DNA of 64,000 bases from Butyrivibrio sp. Lineage in GTDB: Bacteria; Bacillota; Clostridia; Lachnospirales; Lachnospiraceae. Positions 17,143 through 25,880 of this stretch are shown one piece after another (the first letter of the stretch is position 1; the number at the start of each line of letters is the position of its first letter). The DNA lies in the NCBI GenBank assembly GCA_017615275.1, contig JAGAAO010000047.1:62001-126000 (forward strand), read 5' to 3'. Below the pieces are notes generated by a model that made no database searches, was not told the origin of the DNA, and was given only the letters and a program-made list of their open reading frames with translations. A program made the position numbers and the translations under genes.

Positions 17143-18369
17143 ATGGCTGAAGAATCTAAAATGACGTTGGAGAAATTTGAAGAAGCATACGAGGATGTAA
17201 AAAAGGTTACCCTTGAAACAAAGCTTATTTACAGTGATTATTGGAGCAACTGTACAGGCAACAAGGTTTATCTCAAACCTGAGAACCTTCAGAGAACCGG
17301 AGCATATAAGGTTAGAGGTGCTTATTATAAGATAACCACTCTTTCCGATGATGAGAGAAAGAAGGGGCTCATAACCGCTTCTGCCGGAAACCATGCACAG
17401 GGTGTTGCTTACGCTGCTAAATGCTATGGGGTTAAGGCAACCATCGTAATGCCAACTTCAACTCCTCTTATCAAAGTAAACAGAACCAAGGCGCTTGGAG
17501 CTGAGGTTGTTTTACACGGAAACGTTTATGACGAAGCTTATGAGCATGCTTGTAAGCTCGCAGAAGAAAACGGATACACAATGGTTCATCCTTTTGATGA
17601 CCTCGATGTTGCAACAGGTCAGGGAACCATTGCAATGGAGATCATTAAAGAACTCCCTACTGTTGATTATATACTTGTTCCGATCGGCGGAGGCGGACTT
17701 GCAACAGGTGTTTCCACACTTGCCAAGCTTCTTAATCCCAAGATCAAAGTAATCGGAGTTGAACCTGCAGGTGCTAACTGCATGCAGGAATCAATAAAGG
17801 CAGGACATGTTGTTACACTTCCCGGTGTAAACACGATTGCCGACGGTACTGCCGTTAAGACTCCCGGAGAGAAGATATTCCCATATCTTACCAAGAACAT
17901 TGATGACATCATCACTGTTCCCGATGAAGACCTTGTTGTAGCGTTCCTTGATATGGTCGAGAACCACAAGATGGTCGTTGAGAACTCCGGACTTTTGTCG
18001 GTTGCTGCGCTTAAGCAGCTTGACTGCAAGGACAAAAAGGTTGCCTGTGTACTTTCGGGCGGCAATATGGACATTATCACAATGTCTTCGGTTGTCCAGC
18101 AGGGACTCATTATGAGAGACAGAATATTTACCGTTTCCGTACTTCTTCCCGACAAGCCGGGTGAGCTTTCAAGAGTTTCCGGTATAATCGCCGAAGTAAA
18201 CGGAAATGTTATCAAACTTGAGCATAATCAGTTTGTTTCCATCAACAGAAATGCTGCTGTTGAGCTTCGCATCACTCTCGAAGCGTTCGGAAGTGAGCAC
18301 AAGGAACAGATTCTTAATGCTCTAACCGAAAACGGTTTTAAACCAAGAATAGTAAGGACGAACATTTAA
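17143..18369 (+). CDS. ilvA: Threonine dehydratase (threonine ammonia-lyase), ACT-domain form
   Basis: A PLP enzyme turning threonine into 2-oxobutanoate, feeding isoleucine synthesis or threonine breakdown. It has 408 residues. The PLP lysine is Lys56 in TGAYKVRGA, the phosphate loop is GGGGLATG, and SAGNHAQGVAY is typical. The last ~80 residues form one ACT-type domain (LPDKPGELSRVSGIIAEVNGN), as in the short clostridial/TdcB-like forms rather than the long E. coli IlvA. I prefer the ATG at 17143, which has GGGAGAG at 17131-17137; the upstream ATG at 17122 directly abuts ftsY and has no ribosome binding site. Its place between ftsY and ylxM-ffh is unrelated to its function. Biosynthetic or catabolic use cannot be decided. 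Confidence 0.9.
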   Translation: MAEESKMTLEKFEEAYEDVKKVTLETKLIYSDYWSNCTGNKVYLKPENLQRTGAYKVRGAYYKITTLSDDERKKGLITASAGNHAQGVAYAAKCYGVKATIVMPTSTPLIKVNRTKALGAEVVLHGNVYDEAYEHACKLAEENGYTMVHPFDDLDVATGQGTIAMEIIKELPTVDYILVPIGGGGLATGVSTLAKLLNPKIKVIGVEPAGANCMQESIKAGHVVTLPGVNTIADGTAVKTPGEKIFPYLTKNIDDIITVPDEDLVVAFLDMVENHKMVVENSGLLSVAALKQLDCKDKKVACVLSGGNMDIITMSSVVQQGLIMRDRIFTVSVLLPDKPGELSRVSGIIAEVNGNVIKLEHNQFVSINRNAAVELRITLEAFGSEHKEQILNALTENGFKPRIVRTNI

Positions 18370-18372
18370 AAA

Positions 18373-19248
18373 ATGAATAAACCAATAAGTGCAAAAAGAA
18401 GGTGCTTTGAGTATCTGATAATAACTTTTGCGGCAGTGCTGTACGGAGTAGGAACAAGTTTGCTTATCGATCCTAACGATATAGCGCCTGGAGGACTTAC
18501 GGGTCTTGCCATTGTTCTCAACAGAGTTGTGGGGATCGGAACGGGATTGTGGTTCATGCTTATGAACATACCTATACTGATTATTGCGATATGGAAATTT
18601 GGTATAAGATTTACGGTTTCGACTATCTATGCAACTACGATGATCTCACTTTCAACCGACTTTTGTACCAAATACTTTTCGGATTTTCAGATTTATGACA
18701 AAATTCTTGGAATAACATTCGGAAGTGCCGCATCAGCCATAGCTATCGGGCTTGTATTTAAGTGCCATGCTACGAGCGGGGGAACCGATGTTATCATAAA
18801 GCTCCTAAGGATCAAGTATCCTCATATCAAGACGGGAGTTTTGTATATTTTGACCGATATTGGTGTTCTGATTGCTGCGGCGATAATTTTTAAAGATGTT
18901 GCAGCTGCGATGTATTCGTTCTTATCTGTAATGATTACTTCTTTTATTCTTGATATTGTTCTCTACGGAAGAGACGGAGCTAAGCTTATTTATATCATTT
19001 CCGACAAGCCGGATATAATAACCCAAAGGCTTTTGGATGAACTTGATATCGGAGCAACTCACGTTTTCGGACAGGGAGCGTACAGCGGAGAAAAGAAAAA
19101 AGTTATAATGTGTGCTGTTAAAAAGAGACTTTCACCTCTTGCCGAAGATGTCGTAAGAGATGAAGATCCCAATGCATTCATGATTGTAACAAGTGCAAGC
19201 GAGATTTTTGGAGAAGGCTATAAGAGCTATTTTGATGAGAGAATATAA
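18373..19248 (+). CDS. YitT family membrane protein (DUF161/DUF2179)
   Basis: A 291-residue membrane protein with five to six hydrophobic segments in the first ~170 residues. A cytosolic C-terminal DUF2179 domain follows (THVFGQGAYSG, NAFMIVTSASEIFGEGY). The GGLTGLAIVLNR block and KCHATSGGTDVI are characteristic of the YitT/YpjC group, whose transport substrate is not established. The start ATG at 18373 lies four bases after the ilvA stop, with only a distant AAGGA upstream, so translation probably depends on coupling. It is part of the rnc-to-araC transcription run. Confidence 0.88.
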   Translation: MNKPISAKRRCFEYLIITFAAVLYGVGTSLLIDPNDIAPGGLTGLAIVLNRVVGIGTGLWFMLMNIPILIIAIWKFGIRFTVSTIYATTMISLSTDFCTKYFSDFQIYDKILGITFGSAASAIAIGLVFKCHATSGGTDVIIKLLRIKYPHIKTGVLYILTDIGVLIAAAIIFKDVAAAMYSFLSVMITSFILDIVLYGRDGAKLIYIISDKPDIITQRLLDELDIGATHVFGQGAYSGEKKKVIMCAVKKRLSPLAEDVVRDEDPNAFMIVTSASEIFGEGYKSYFDERI

Positions 19249-19250
19249 CT

Positions 19251-20345
19251 ATGAGTAATAACCTTCAGGATAACAGAGAAAAAAAGGGAGTTAGTAACAC
19301 CCGGAATATCATATCTATTATTTTCCTTAGTCTTGTTGCCATTATGGCGCTGACTTTCAGCATTATTCTTTTGATCAAGAATGCTACTTTGCAGAGGGAA
19401 GAAGCTGCCATAAGAAGCGAGCTTGAGGCGATGGATAAGGAAGATGTATATACGGAGACTGAGATCAGCAGCCGTATTGAAGAAGCTAAAGTAGAGGCTG
19501 CTGAGAAGACTGAGCAGTCTATGAGAGATGATGTTCGGAAGATGCTCGAAGAGGGTAAAGGAGCCGCTGCTACTATCAGAGCCTTTTTTCCGGATAATAT
19601 AGTTGTAGGCAGTGACGGCAGATATTATTTTCTGCCGATAAGTGATAAGATCGCACATCACGGCTTTACCGAACAGGATTTCGAGCTTGACGATAAGGGC
19701 TTCCTTCGTTACAAAGGAAGCGACAAAAGTCTCAAAGTCAAGCAGGGTATCGATGTATCGAGATTCCAGGGCGAGATTGACTGGGCGCAGGTTGCAAAAG
19801 ACGGAATTGAATTTGCTTATATAAGAGTTGGATACAGAGGATCCACTGAAGGTGCGATTACCATTGATGATACTTTTGAAGCCAATATTCAAGGCGCTAT
19901 AGAAAACGGAATCGACGTCGGAGTATATTTCTATTCTCAGGCGATCAATGAAGAAGAGGCTTTGGAAGAGGCCAAAGTGGTGCTTGAGACTATATCTCAG
20001 TATGAGACCAAGTACCCCGTTGTTCTTGATGTTGAGTCTGCCGATTCGGATGCGGCAAGGACGAACAATCTTTCATCCGAACAGTATGAAAAGGTTGTTG
20101 ATACATTTTGCAAAGCAATTGAAGATGCCGGACATAAGAGTATGGTCTACGGAAATCTCAAGACGTTCACGCTTCTTGTAAATGCCGAGCACGTCGATGA
20201 CAAGGACATCTGGATCGCATATTATGACCAGCCGCTTTATTATCCCTACTATTTCAATATCTGGCAGTATTCTTCCAAGGGGAAAGTTGCCGGAATTGAA
20301 GGAAATGTTGACCTTAATATCTGCCTTACAGAGTACGGAGAATGA
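19251..20345 (+). CDS. Membrane-anchored GH25 lysozyme-like glycoside hydrolase
   Basis: A probable N-acetylmuramidase acting on peptidoglycan outside the membrane. It has 364 residues: one N-terminal membrane segment (~20-45, IISIIFLSLVAIMALTF), a coiled-coil or spacer region (~45-150), then a GH25 domain (~160-360). The GH25 start GIDVSRFQGEIDW supplies the first catalytic aspartate, VVLDVE the acidic pair, and GVYFYSQA and IWQYSSKG are further family blocks. It is anchored rather than secreted free. It starts two bases after yitT and overlaps the following AraC gene by four bases. Confidence 0.92.
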   Translation: MSNNLQDNREKKGVSNTRNIISIIFLSLVAIMALTFSIILLIKNATLQREEAAIRSELEAMDKEDVYTETEISSRIEEAKVEAAEKTEQSMRDDVRKMLEEGKGAAATIRAFFPDNIVVGSDGRYYFLPISDKIAHHGFTEQDFELDDKGFLRYKGSDKSLKVKQGIDVSRFQGEIDWAQVAKDGIEFAYIRVGYRGSTEGAITIDDTFEANIQGAIENGIDVGVYFYSQAINEEEALEEAKVVLETISQYETKYPVVLDVESADSDAARTNNLSSEQYEKVVDTFCKAIEDAGHKSMVYGNLKTFTLLVNAEHVDDKDIWIAYYDQPLYYPYYFNIWQYSSKGKVAGIEGNVDLNICLTEYGE

Positions 20346-21187
20346 AAAAAACAGAGACTATAACGGAATATGAACAGAGAGGATACTTAGACAGTGAGTT
20401 TAAGTATTTCCATATTTCAGACAAAGTAACTTCAGATATTGATTTTCATTATCATGACTTTTACAAGCTTATTTTGATCTTGAAAGGGAAAATAAGATAT
20501 TTGATCGAAGGACGAGAGTATGAGCTCTTGCCCTTCGATTTTGTGCTTGTAAACAGGTTCGATATTCATAAGCCTGTTGTTGAAAATAAGGATGAGTATG
20601 ACAGGATAATACTTTATTTGAAGCCTGAATTTCTCGAAAAGCTGGGGCTTCTTGATGCTTTTAACAAGGCAAAGGAGCTCGAGAGCTATGTTGTAAGATT
20701 TAATTCGGGAACAAGCGCTCATATCTTTGATATGCTTATGAAAGCCGAAGAAGATATCGCTAAAATAGATACTGAGTATGCCGGCGAACTTACGGCAAAG
20801 ATCGATGTTATCAATATGCTTATCGAGTTTAACAAGGCTTGTATAGCCGAAGACTTCGGATTCAGACCGGAGGCAAGGTTTAACAGGAAAGTTATTGAGA
20901 TAATCGAATATATCAACAGGAATCTTGGAAGAGACCTTTCAATCGATTCGATAGCGGACAGGTTTTATTTGAGCAAATATCATATGATGCGCATATTTAA
21001 GAGTGAGACGGGATATTCCGTTCACAGGTATATTTCCGAGAAGAGGATTCTTCTTGCGAGAAATTTGATCATGTCGGGAATGCCGTCAACTACGGCTTGT
21101 CTCGAGTGCGGATTTAAAGATTATTCGTCTTTTAGCCGTGCGTTTAAGAATCAATTGGGAATCCTTCCGTCAGAAGTGAAGATATAG
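20342..21187 (+). CDS. AraC-family transcriptional regulator with cupin domain
   Basis: A 281-residue regulator: N-terminal cupin-like sensor (DFHYHDFYKLILILKG, LLPFDFVLVNRFDIHKP) and a C-terminal double helix-turn-helix of ~100 residues (FYLSKYHMMRIFKSETG, CGFKDYSSFSRAF). ATGA overlap with the lysozyme gene implies translational coupling and perhaps a shared function, such as control of cell-wall remodelling; that is inference. The stop codon lies inside the left arm of the terminator at 21184-21219. It is distinct from the AraC protein at 9280-10140. Confidence 0.92.
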   Translation: MKKTETITEYEQRGYLDSEFKYFHISDKVTSDIDFHYHDFYKLILILKGKIRYLIEGREYELLPFDFVLVNRFDIHKPVVENKDEYDRIILYLKPEFLEKLGLLDAFNKAKELESYVVRFNSGTSAHIFDMLMKAEEDIAKIDTEYAGELTAKIDVINMLIEFNKACIAEDFGFRPEARFNRKVIEIIEYINRNLGRDLSIDSIADRFYLSKYHMMRIFKSETGYSVHRYISEKRILLARNLIMSGMPSTTACLECGFKDYSSFSRAFKNQLGILPSEVKI

Positions 21188-21219
21188 GTGTCAAGAAAAA
21201 ATACTTGACACCTATTTTT
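21184..21219 (+). terminator. Terminator ending the rnc-to-araC run
   Basis: ATAGGTGTCAAG (21184-21195) and CTTGACACCTAT (21204-21215) form a perfect 12-bp stem with an 8-base A-rich loop, followed by TTTTATTT. The left arm includes the araC stop codon. Confidence 0.9.
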
Positions 21220-21233
21220 ATTTGATATAATAT
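21205..21233 (+). promoter_or_regulatory. Promoter of the ylxM-ffh operon, embedded in the terminator
   Basis: The right arm of the terminator contains TTGACA (21205-21210). Downstream are TATAAT at 21226-21231 (15-base spacer) and TAATAT at 21228-21233 (17-base spacer). Transcription would start around 21240, about 30 bases before ylxM. Confidence 0.6.
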
Positions 21234-21268
21234 AACACTTGTGAAATTTGGCAGAGAAGAGGGATTCT

Positions 21269-21616
21269 ATGGAAAAAATCGTAGAGCAGGGCTTGTTGTA
21301 TGATTTTTACGGCGAGCTTCTTACCGATCATCAGAAGAGTATATATGAGGCTGCGGTTTATGAGGATATGTCCCTTACGGAGATTGCCGATGAACACGGG
21401 ATTAGCAAGCAGGGTGTGCATGATCTTATAAAGAGGTGCACCAAGACTTTGCAGGGATATGAAAACAGACTTCATATGATCAAGAGGTTTGAAGCAATCA
21501 AGCAGGACGCGGAATTTCTCAAGGAACTGTCGGATAAGGCGGATGTTATTTCCGCTGAGGAGCTTAAGAAAAATCTCAGGATATTATCCGGGAAAATTAT
21601 AGAGGAGCTTACGTAA
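21269..21616 (+). CDS. ylxM: YlxM-type helix-turn-helix protein of the SRP operon
   Basis: A 115-residue protein of the UPF0122 (YlxM/p13) family with a sigma-like helix-turn-helix (LTDHQKSIYEAAVYEDMSLTEIADEHGISKQGVHDLIKR). In streptococci and other Firmicutes YlxM stimulates SRP GTPase activity. It sits directly before ffh, as in most Firmicutes. The start was placed at the ATG at 21269, five bases after GAGGG; an in-frame TTG at 21248 lacks a ribosome binding site. Confidence 0.93.
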   Translation: MEKIVEQGLLYDFYGELLTDHQKSIYEAAVYEDMSLTEIADEHGISKQGVHDLIKRCTKTLQGYENRLHMIKRFEAIKQDAEFLKELSDKADVISAEELKKNLRILSGKIIEELT

Positions 21617-21619
21617 TTA

Positions 21620-23002
21620 ATGGCTTTTGAGAGTCTTACAGATAAATTACAAAACGTATTTAAGAACTTAAGAAGCAAGGGACGTCTTACCGAAGAGGAC
21701 GTCAAGACTGCGCTTAAAGAAGTTAAGATGGCTTTGCTTGAAGCTGATGTAAGCTTTAAGGTTGTTAAGCAGTTTATTTCTTCTGTGCAGGAAAGAGCTG
21801 TCGGAGAGGATGTTCTGAACGGACTTAATCCCGGACAGATGGTCATCAAGATAGTTAATGAAGAGATGACCGCTCTTATGGGATCCGATACAACGGAGAT
21901 CAAGCTTTTGCCTGTAAATGAGATCACAGTTATCATGATGTGCGGTCTTCAGGGTGCAGGTAAGACAACAACAGCGGCTAAGATTGCCGGAAAGCTGAAG
22001 ATGAAGGGCAGAAAACCTCTTCTTGCAGCTTGCGATATATACAGACCTGCGGCTATCGATCAGTTGAAGATCAACGCCGAGAAACAGCAGGTTGATTTCT
22101 TTTCCATGGGAACCGATGTGAGTCCCGTGGAGATTGCGAAAGCATCTGTCGAGCAGGCTAAAAAGAGCGGTAACAACGTTGTTATCGTCGATACAGCCGG
22201 TCGTTTACAGATAGATGAAGACATGATGAAGGAGCTTACCGATATCAAGGAAGCCATTGAAGTTCATCAGTCACTTCTCGTGGTTGATGCCATGACCGGT
22301 CAGGATGCGGTCAACGTTGCATCTGAGTTTAATGAGAAAGTCGGAATTGACGGAATCATCTTGTCAAAGATGGACGGCGATTCACGAGGCGGTGCAGCTC
22401 TTTCTGCTAAGGCTGTTACCGGAAAGCCTATTCTGTATGTAGGTATGGGTGAGAAGTTATCCGACCTCGAGCAGTTCTATCCCGACAGAATGGCGAGCAG
22501 AATACTCGGAATGGGCGATGTGCTCAGTCTTATCGACAAAGCGGTTGAGGCAAATGCCGAGCGCGATCTCGAGAAAGACAAAGAGATGGCTACCAAGATG
22601 AAGAAAGGCAAGATTGATTTCGAGATGTATCTTGAGAGCATGAAGCAGATGCGCAATATGGGCGGTCTTTCTTCAATAATGGGAATGCTTCCCGGAATGG
22701 GCAAGATCAGCGATGATCAGCTCCCTGACGAGAAGAAACTTGCTAAAATGGAAGCAATCGTGCTTTCCATGACTCCTGAGGAGAGGAAGAATCCAAAACT
22801 CATGAACCCTCAGAGAAAGTTCAGAATAGCTAAGGGCTCGGGAAATGATATTGCCGATGTAAACAGATTCATCAAGCAGTTTGAACAGATGCAGAAGATG
22901 ATGAAGCAGATGCCCGGGCTTATGGGCGGCAAGAGAGGCGGCTTAGGTAAGCTTGGTGGTCTCGGAGGCTTCGGCGGTTTCGGCAAGAACAGATTTTTTT
23001 GA
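21620..23002 (+). CDS. ffh: Signal recognition particle protein Ffh
   Basis: The SRP54 GTPase, which binds signal peptides and 4.5S/6S SRP RNA and delivers ribosomes to FtsY. It has 460 residues. The N domain covers ~1-95. The G domain has GLQGAGKTTT near residue 110, DIYRPAAIDQLK, DTAGRLQID and SKMDGDSRGG. The methionine-rich M domain (~310-435) is followed by a glycine-rich tail (repeats of GGLG and GGFG). It begins four bases after ylxM. The gene for the SRP RNA is not seen in this window. Confidence 0.97.
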   Translation: MAFESLTDKLQNVFKNLRSKGRLTEEDVKTALKEVKMALLEADVSFKVVKQFISSVQERAVGEDVLNGLNPGQMVIKIVNEEMTALMGSDTTEIKLLPVNEITVIMMCGLQGAGKTTTAAKIAGKLKMKGRKPLLAACDIYRPAAIDQLKINAEKQQVDFFSMGTDVSPVEIAKASVEQAKKSGNNVVIVDTAGRLQIDEDMMKELTDIKEAIEVHQSLLVVDAMTGQDAVNVASEFNEKVGIDGIILSKMDGDSRGGAALSAKAVTGKPILYVGMGEKLSDLEQFYPDRMASRILGMGDVLSLIDKAVEANAERDLEKDKEMATKMKKGKIDFEMYLESMKQMRNMGGLSSIMGMLPGMGKISDDQLPDEKKLAKMEAIVLSMTPEERKNPKLMNPQRKFRIAKGSGNDIADVNRFIKQFEQMQKMMKQMPGLMGGKRGGLGKLGGLGGFGGFGKNRFF

Positions 23003-23080
23003 TATGTCATGCAGCGAACAGCTGTCTTATAACATATAAATGTAATAATTAATTATTTAATTAAACGGAGGAAGTTTAAA

Positions 23081-23326
23081 ATGGCAGTAAAGATCAGATT
23101 AAAGAGAATTGGTAAGAAGAAGGTTCCTTTCTACAGAATTATCGTTTCTGATTCTAAGTTCCCTGTACAGGGTAAGTTCATCGAGGAGATCGGAACATAC
23201 GATCCCAATACAGATCCCAGCACTGTTAAGGTAAATGAGGAGCTTGCTAAGAAGTGGATCGCAAACGGTGCACAGCCTACAGAGTCTGTTGCTAAGTTGT
23301 TCAGACAGGCCGGTATCAGCAAGTAA
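23081..23326 (+). CDS. rpsP: 30S ribosomal protein S16
   Basis: An 81-residue small-subunit protein starting [20 protein letters not shown], the standard S16 N terminus. GGAGGAAG precedes the ATG at 23081. It lies 78 bases after ffh with no terminator between them. It is followed by khpA, trmD and rimM as in other Firmicutes, but rplS has been separated from the group. Confidence 0.97.
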   Translation: MAVKIRLKRIGKKKVPFYRIIVSDSKFPVQGKFIEEIGTYDPNTDPSTVKVNEELAKKWIANGAQPTESVAKLFRQAGISK

Positions 23327-23376
23327 TTATCATATTATTGGTTGAACATGAAATTACTTATGCCGGAGGATAAACA

Positions 23377-23604
23377 ATGAAAGAGTTAGTCGAAGTAATC
23401 GCAAAAGCGCTTGTTGACAATCCGAGTGAAGTTGTAGTCTCCGAGAAAACCGATGGGCGCAATATTATGATCGAGCTTCATGTTGCACCTTCAGACATGG
23501 GCAAGGTAATTGGCAAACAGGGCCGTATAGCAAAGGCTATACGTTCCGTAGTTAAGGCGGCTTCAACCAGAGAGAACCTCAAGGTTGACGTTGAGATCGT
23601 CTGA
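23377..23604 (+). CDS. khpA: KH-domain RNA-binding protein KhpA
   Basis: A 75-residue single KH domain. The GxxG loop is GKQG in KVIGKQGRIAKAIRSVVKA. KhpA works with KhpB/EloR as an RNA-binding pair affecting cell elongation and translation in Firmicutes. GGAGGA precedes the ATG at 23377. Its position between rpsP and trmD is conserved. A terminator-like hairpin follows. Confidence 0.95.
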   Translation: MKELVEVIAKALVDNPSEVVVSEKTDGRNIMIELHVAPSDMGKVIGKQGRIAKAIRSVVKAASTRENLKVDVEIV

Positions 23605-23618
23605 GTTGGCCATATTTT

Positions 23619-23653
23619 GAGCCGAATAGGGTAAGCTTATTCGGCTCTTCATT
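23619..23653 (+). terminator. Hairpin terminator after khpA
   Basis: GAGCCGAATA (23619-23628) and TATTCGGCTC (23638-23647) form a 10-bp stem, followed by TTCATTTT. The T-tract is interrupted, so read-through into trmD is plausible. Confidence 0.75.
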
Positions 23654-23677
23654 TTCTATATAATTCGGAATATACTT

Positions 23678-24454
23678 ATGAATTTTCATATTATGACATT
23701 ATTTCCCGAGATGGTGACTGAGTGCCTTTCTTCCAGCATAATCGGAAGAGCTAAAGAAAAGGGACTCATCAGTTTAAATGCCGTCAATATCAGGGATTAT
23801 TCTAACGATACCAAACACCATAAAGTTGACGATTATACATACGGAGGCGGCGCCGGCATGCTTATGCAGGCACAGCCGATTTATGATTGCTATATAGATA
23901 TTAAGAACAAGATTTCAGCGGCAAACGGAAAGGCTCCGAGAGTCATATACGTAACACCGCAGGGCAAGGTTTTCAATCAGAGTATTGTTACAGAGCTTGC
24001 ACAGGAAGAGAATCTTGTGTTTTTGTGCGGGCATTATGAGGGCGTCGATGAGAGAGTACTTGAGGAGATAGTTACCGATTATATTTCTATCGGTGACTAT
24101 GTACTTACGGGAGGTGAGCTTCCCGCAATGGTAATGATCGATGCGATTTCGAGATTTGTGCCCGGTGTTCTTAACAACAATGAATCAGCTATGACAGACA
24201 GCTTTCATAATAATCTATTGGAGTATCCGCAGTATTCCAGACCTGAGGAGTGGATGGGAAAGAAAGTACCTCCGATTCTTTTGTCCGGGGATCACAAAAA
24301 GGTTGATGAGTGGAGACTTGAGCAGTCCATCATAAGGACTAAGGAAAGACGCCCCGATTTATATGAGGCGTGGCTTGCTGAGAATCCGCCTGTGGAGAAG
24401 AAAAAGAAGAGACGAAAGAAAGAAGTTTCCGAAGATAACGGAGGAGAGAAATGA
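23678..24454 (+). CDS. trmD: tRNA (guanine-N1)-methyltransferase
   Basis: Methylates G37 of tRNAs using S-adenosylmethionine, guarding against frameshifting. It has 258 residues. Trefoil-knot SPOUT motifs: MTLFPEM at the start, DDYTYGGGAGMLMQ, VTPQG, CGHYEGVDERV and the SAM loop SIGDYVLTGGELPA. A basic tail (KKKKRRKKE) extends slightly beyond the usual end. The ATG at 23678 has only a weak GGAA upstream. trmD precedes rimM here; in most bacteria rimM comes first. The ATGA overlap links them. Confidence 0.96.
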   Translation: MNFHIMTLFPEMVTECLSSSIIGRAKEKGLISLNAVNIRDYSNDTKHHKVDDYTYGGGAGMLMQAQPIYDCYIDIKNKISAANGKAPRVIYVTPQGKVFNQSIVTELAQEENLVFLCGHYEGVDERVLEEIVTDYISIGDYVLTGGELPAMVMIDAISRFVPGVLNNNESAMTDSFHNNLLEYPQYSRPEEWMGKKVPPILLSGDHKKVDEWRLEQSIIRTKERRPDLYEAWLAENPPVEKKKKRRKKEVSEDNGGEK

Positions 24455-24963
24455 CCGACAGATTTCAGGTAGGTGTTATAGCTTCAACTCACGGACTTGG
24501 CGGTGAAGTGAATGTTTTTCCGACCACCGAGGATCCGAACAGATTTAAAAAACTCAAAAAAGTTACGCTTCATACAAACAGAGGTGAACTTTTGGAGCTT
24601 GATGTTCAGAGTGCAAGATTTTTTAAGAAGTTTGTTATTGTCAAATTCAAGCAGTTTGACAATATTAATGATGTTGAGAAATTCCGCGGATGTGAGCTTA
24701 CAATTCTCAGAAAAGATGCGATAAAGCTTGCTCCGGGAGAGTATTATGTTGCCGATCATATCGGTCTTGATATAGAAGATGAAGACGGTAATAAATTGGG
24801 AGTTCTTTCGGATGTTCTTCAGACAGGTGCCAATGATGTCTATGAGATGACACCTGTAGAAGGCGATTCAAAAGTGTACATACCTGCGATCAGAGATTGC
24901 GTAAAAGAGATAGACCCTGACAATAACAGGATTGTAATTCATGTTATGGATGGTTTATTGTAA
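24451..24963 (+). CDS. rimM: Ribosome maturation factor RimM
   Basis: Assists 30S head assembly by binding S19. It has 170 residues: an N-terminal RimM domain (FQVGVIASTHGLGGEVNVFPTTEDPNRF) and a C-terminal PRC-barrel (EYYVADHIGLDI, YIPAIRDCVKEID). It overlaps trmD by four bases with GGAGGAGAG just upstream. After it the conserved block is interrupted by about 6 kb of nucleoside genes before rplS. Confidence 0.96.
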   Translation: MTDRFQVGVIASTHGLGGEVNVFPTTEDPNRFKKLKKVTLHTNRGELLELDVQSARFFKKFVIVKFKQFDNINDVEKFRGCELTILRKDAIKLAPGEYYVADHIGLDIEDEDGNKLGVLSDVLQTGANDVYEMTPVEGDSKVYIPAIRDCVKEIDPDNNRIVIHVMDGLL

Positions 24964-25056
24964 TTTTTATTTTGGTGACTTTTTATAATTAATGAACTAT
25001 AATTATTTTGTGATTTAATTTACAGTCTGACACCATATATTGTGTGAGGATTATTT

Positions 25057-25836
25057 ATGGTTGATTATACTGAAGGAGCAGGTTATCAGTATCATACGCA
25101 TGTCAAAAAAGGTGATGTGGGAAGGTATGTAATTCTGACCGGAGATCCGGGAAGATGTGAATCTATTTCACAGCTTTTTGACAATCCCAAATTTATAGCA
25201 TATAACAGAGAATATAATACATATACAGGTACATTGTGCGGTGAGAAAGTCACCGTAATGTCTCATGGTATCGGAGGCCCGTCTACAGCTATCGCTATAG
25301 AGGAGCTTGCCGCTTGCGGAGCCGATACTTTTATCAGAATGGGCACTTCCGGCGGAATGCAGGAAGATGTCATCGGTGGAGATATTGTAATTGCCAGCGG
25401 TGCGATCAGGGCAGAGGGAACATCAAAGGAGTATGCTCCAATAGAATATCCTGCTGTTGCTGATTTTTCTGTTGTTTCGGCTTTGGTTGACGGAGCCAAA
25501 AAAGCAGGAGCAAAATATCACGTTGGTGTTGCGCAGTGTAAGGATTCTTTTTTTGGACAGCATGAACCGGAGACCAAGCCCGTTGGACAGGAACTTCTGT
25601 ATAAATGGGATGCTTGGATAAAGTGCGGTGCACTTTGTTCCGAGATGGAGTCTTCAACTTTGTTTATAGTCGGTAATTATCTTAGAGCAAGAACCGGAGC
25701 GGTTCTTTTGGTTGTGGCAAATCAGGAAAGAGCCAAAAAAGGGCTTTCCAATCCGCAGGCTCACGACATGGAGATTGTTTACAAGACAACGATAGAAGCC
25801 GTGAAGAACCTGATAAATATGGATAAAACCAAGTGA
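25057..25836 (+). CDS. udp: Uridine phosphorylase
   Basis: Splits uridine (and often deoxyuridine) with phosphate to uracil and ribose-1-phosphate. It has 259 residues of the nucleoside phosphorylase I family. [26 protein letters not shown] and the pyrimidine-type [13 protein letters not shown] block support uridine rather than purine specificity, and EMESSTLF is the ribose-binding methionine/glutamate block. TGAGGA precedes the ATG. It heads the nucleoside import and salvage set. AT-rich sequence with two TATAAT hexamers (24984-24989 and 24998-25003) lies upstream and is likely to hold its promoter. Confidence 0.93.
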   Translation: MVDYTEGAGYQYHTHVKKGDVGRYVILTGDPGRCESISQLFDNPKFIAYNREYNTYTGTLCGEKVTVMSHGIGGPSTAIAIEELAACGADTFIRMGTSGGMQEDVIGGDIVIASGAIRAEGTSKEYAPIEYPAVADFSVVSALVDGAKKAGAKYHVGVAQCKDSFFGQHEPETKPVGQELLYKWDAWIKCGALCSEMESSTLFIVGNYLRARTGAVLLVVANQERAKKGLSNPQAHDMEIVYKTTIEAVKNLINMDKTK

Positions 25837-25839
25837 GGT

Positions 25840-25865
25840 TTTATTATAAATTTTTTTATAATAAA
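25840..25865. repeat. AT-only inverted repeat before the BmpA-type gene
   Basis: TTTATTATAAA (25840-25850) and TTTATAATAAA (25855-25865) are exact reverse complements with a four-T centre. It lies between the udp stop and the GGAGG of the lipoprotein gene. It could be an mRNA 5' hairpin or a promoter region (TATAAT at 25857-25862). Confidence 0.5.
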
Positions 25866-25880
25866 TTATGGAGGATAATT

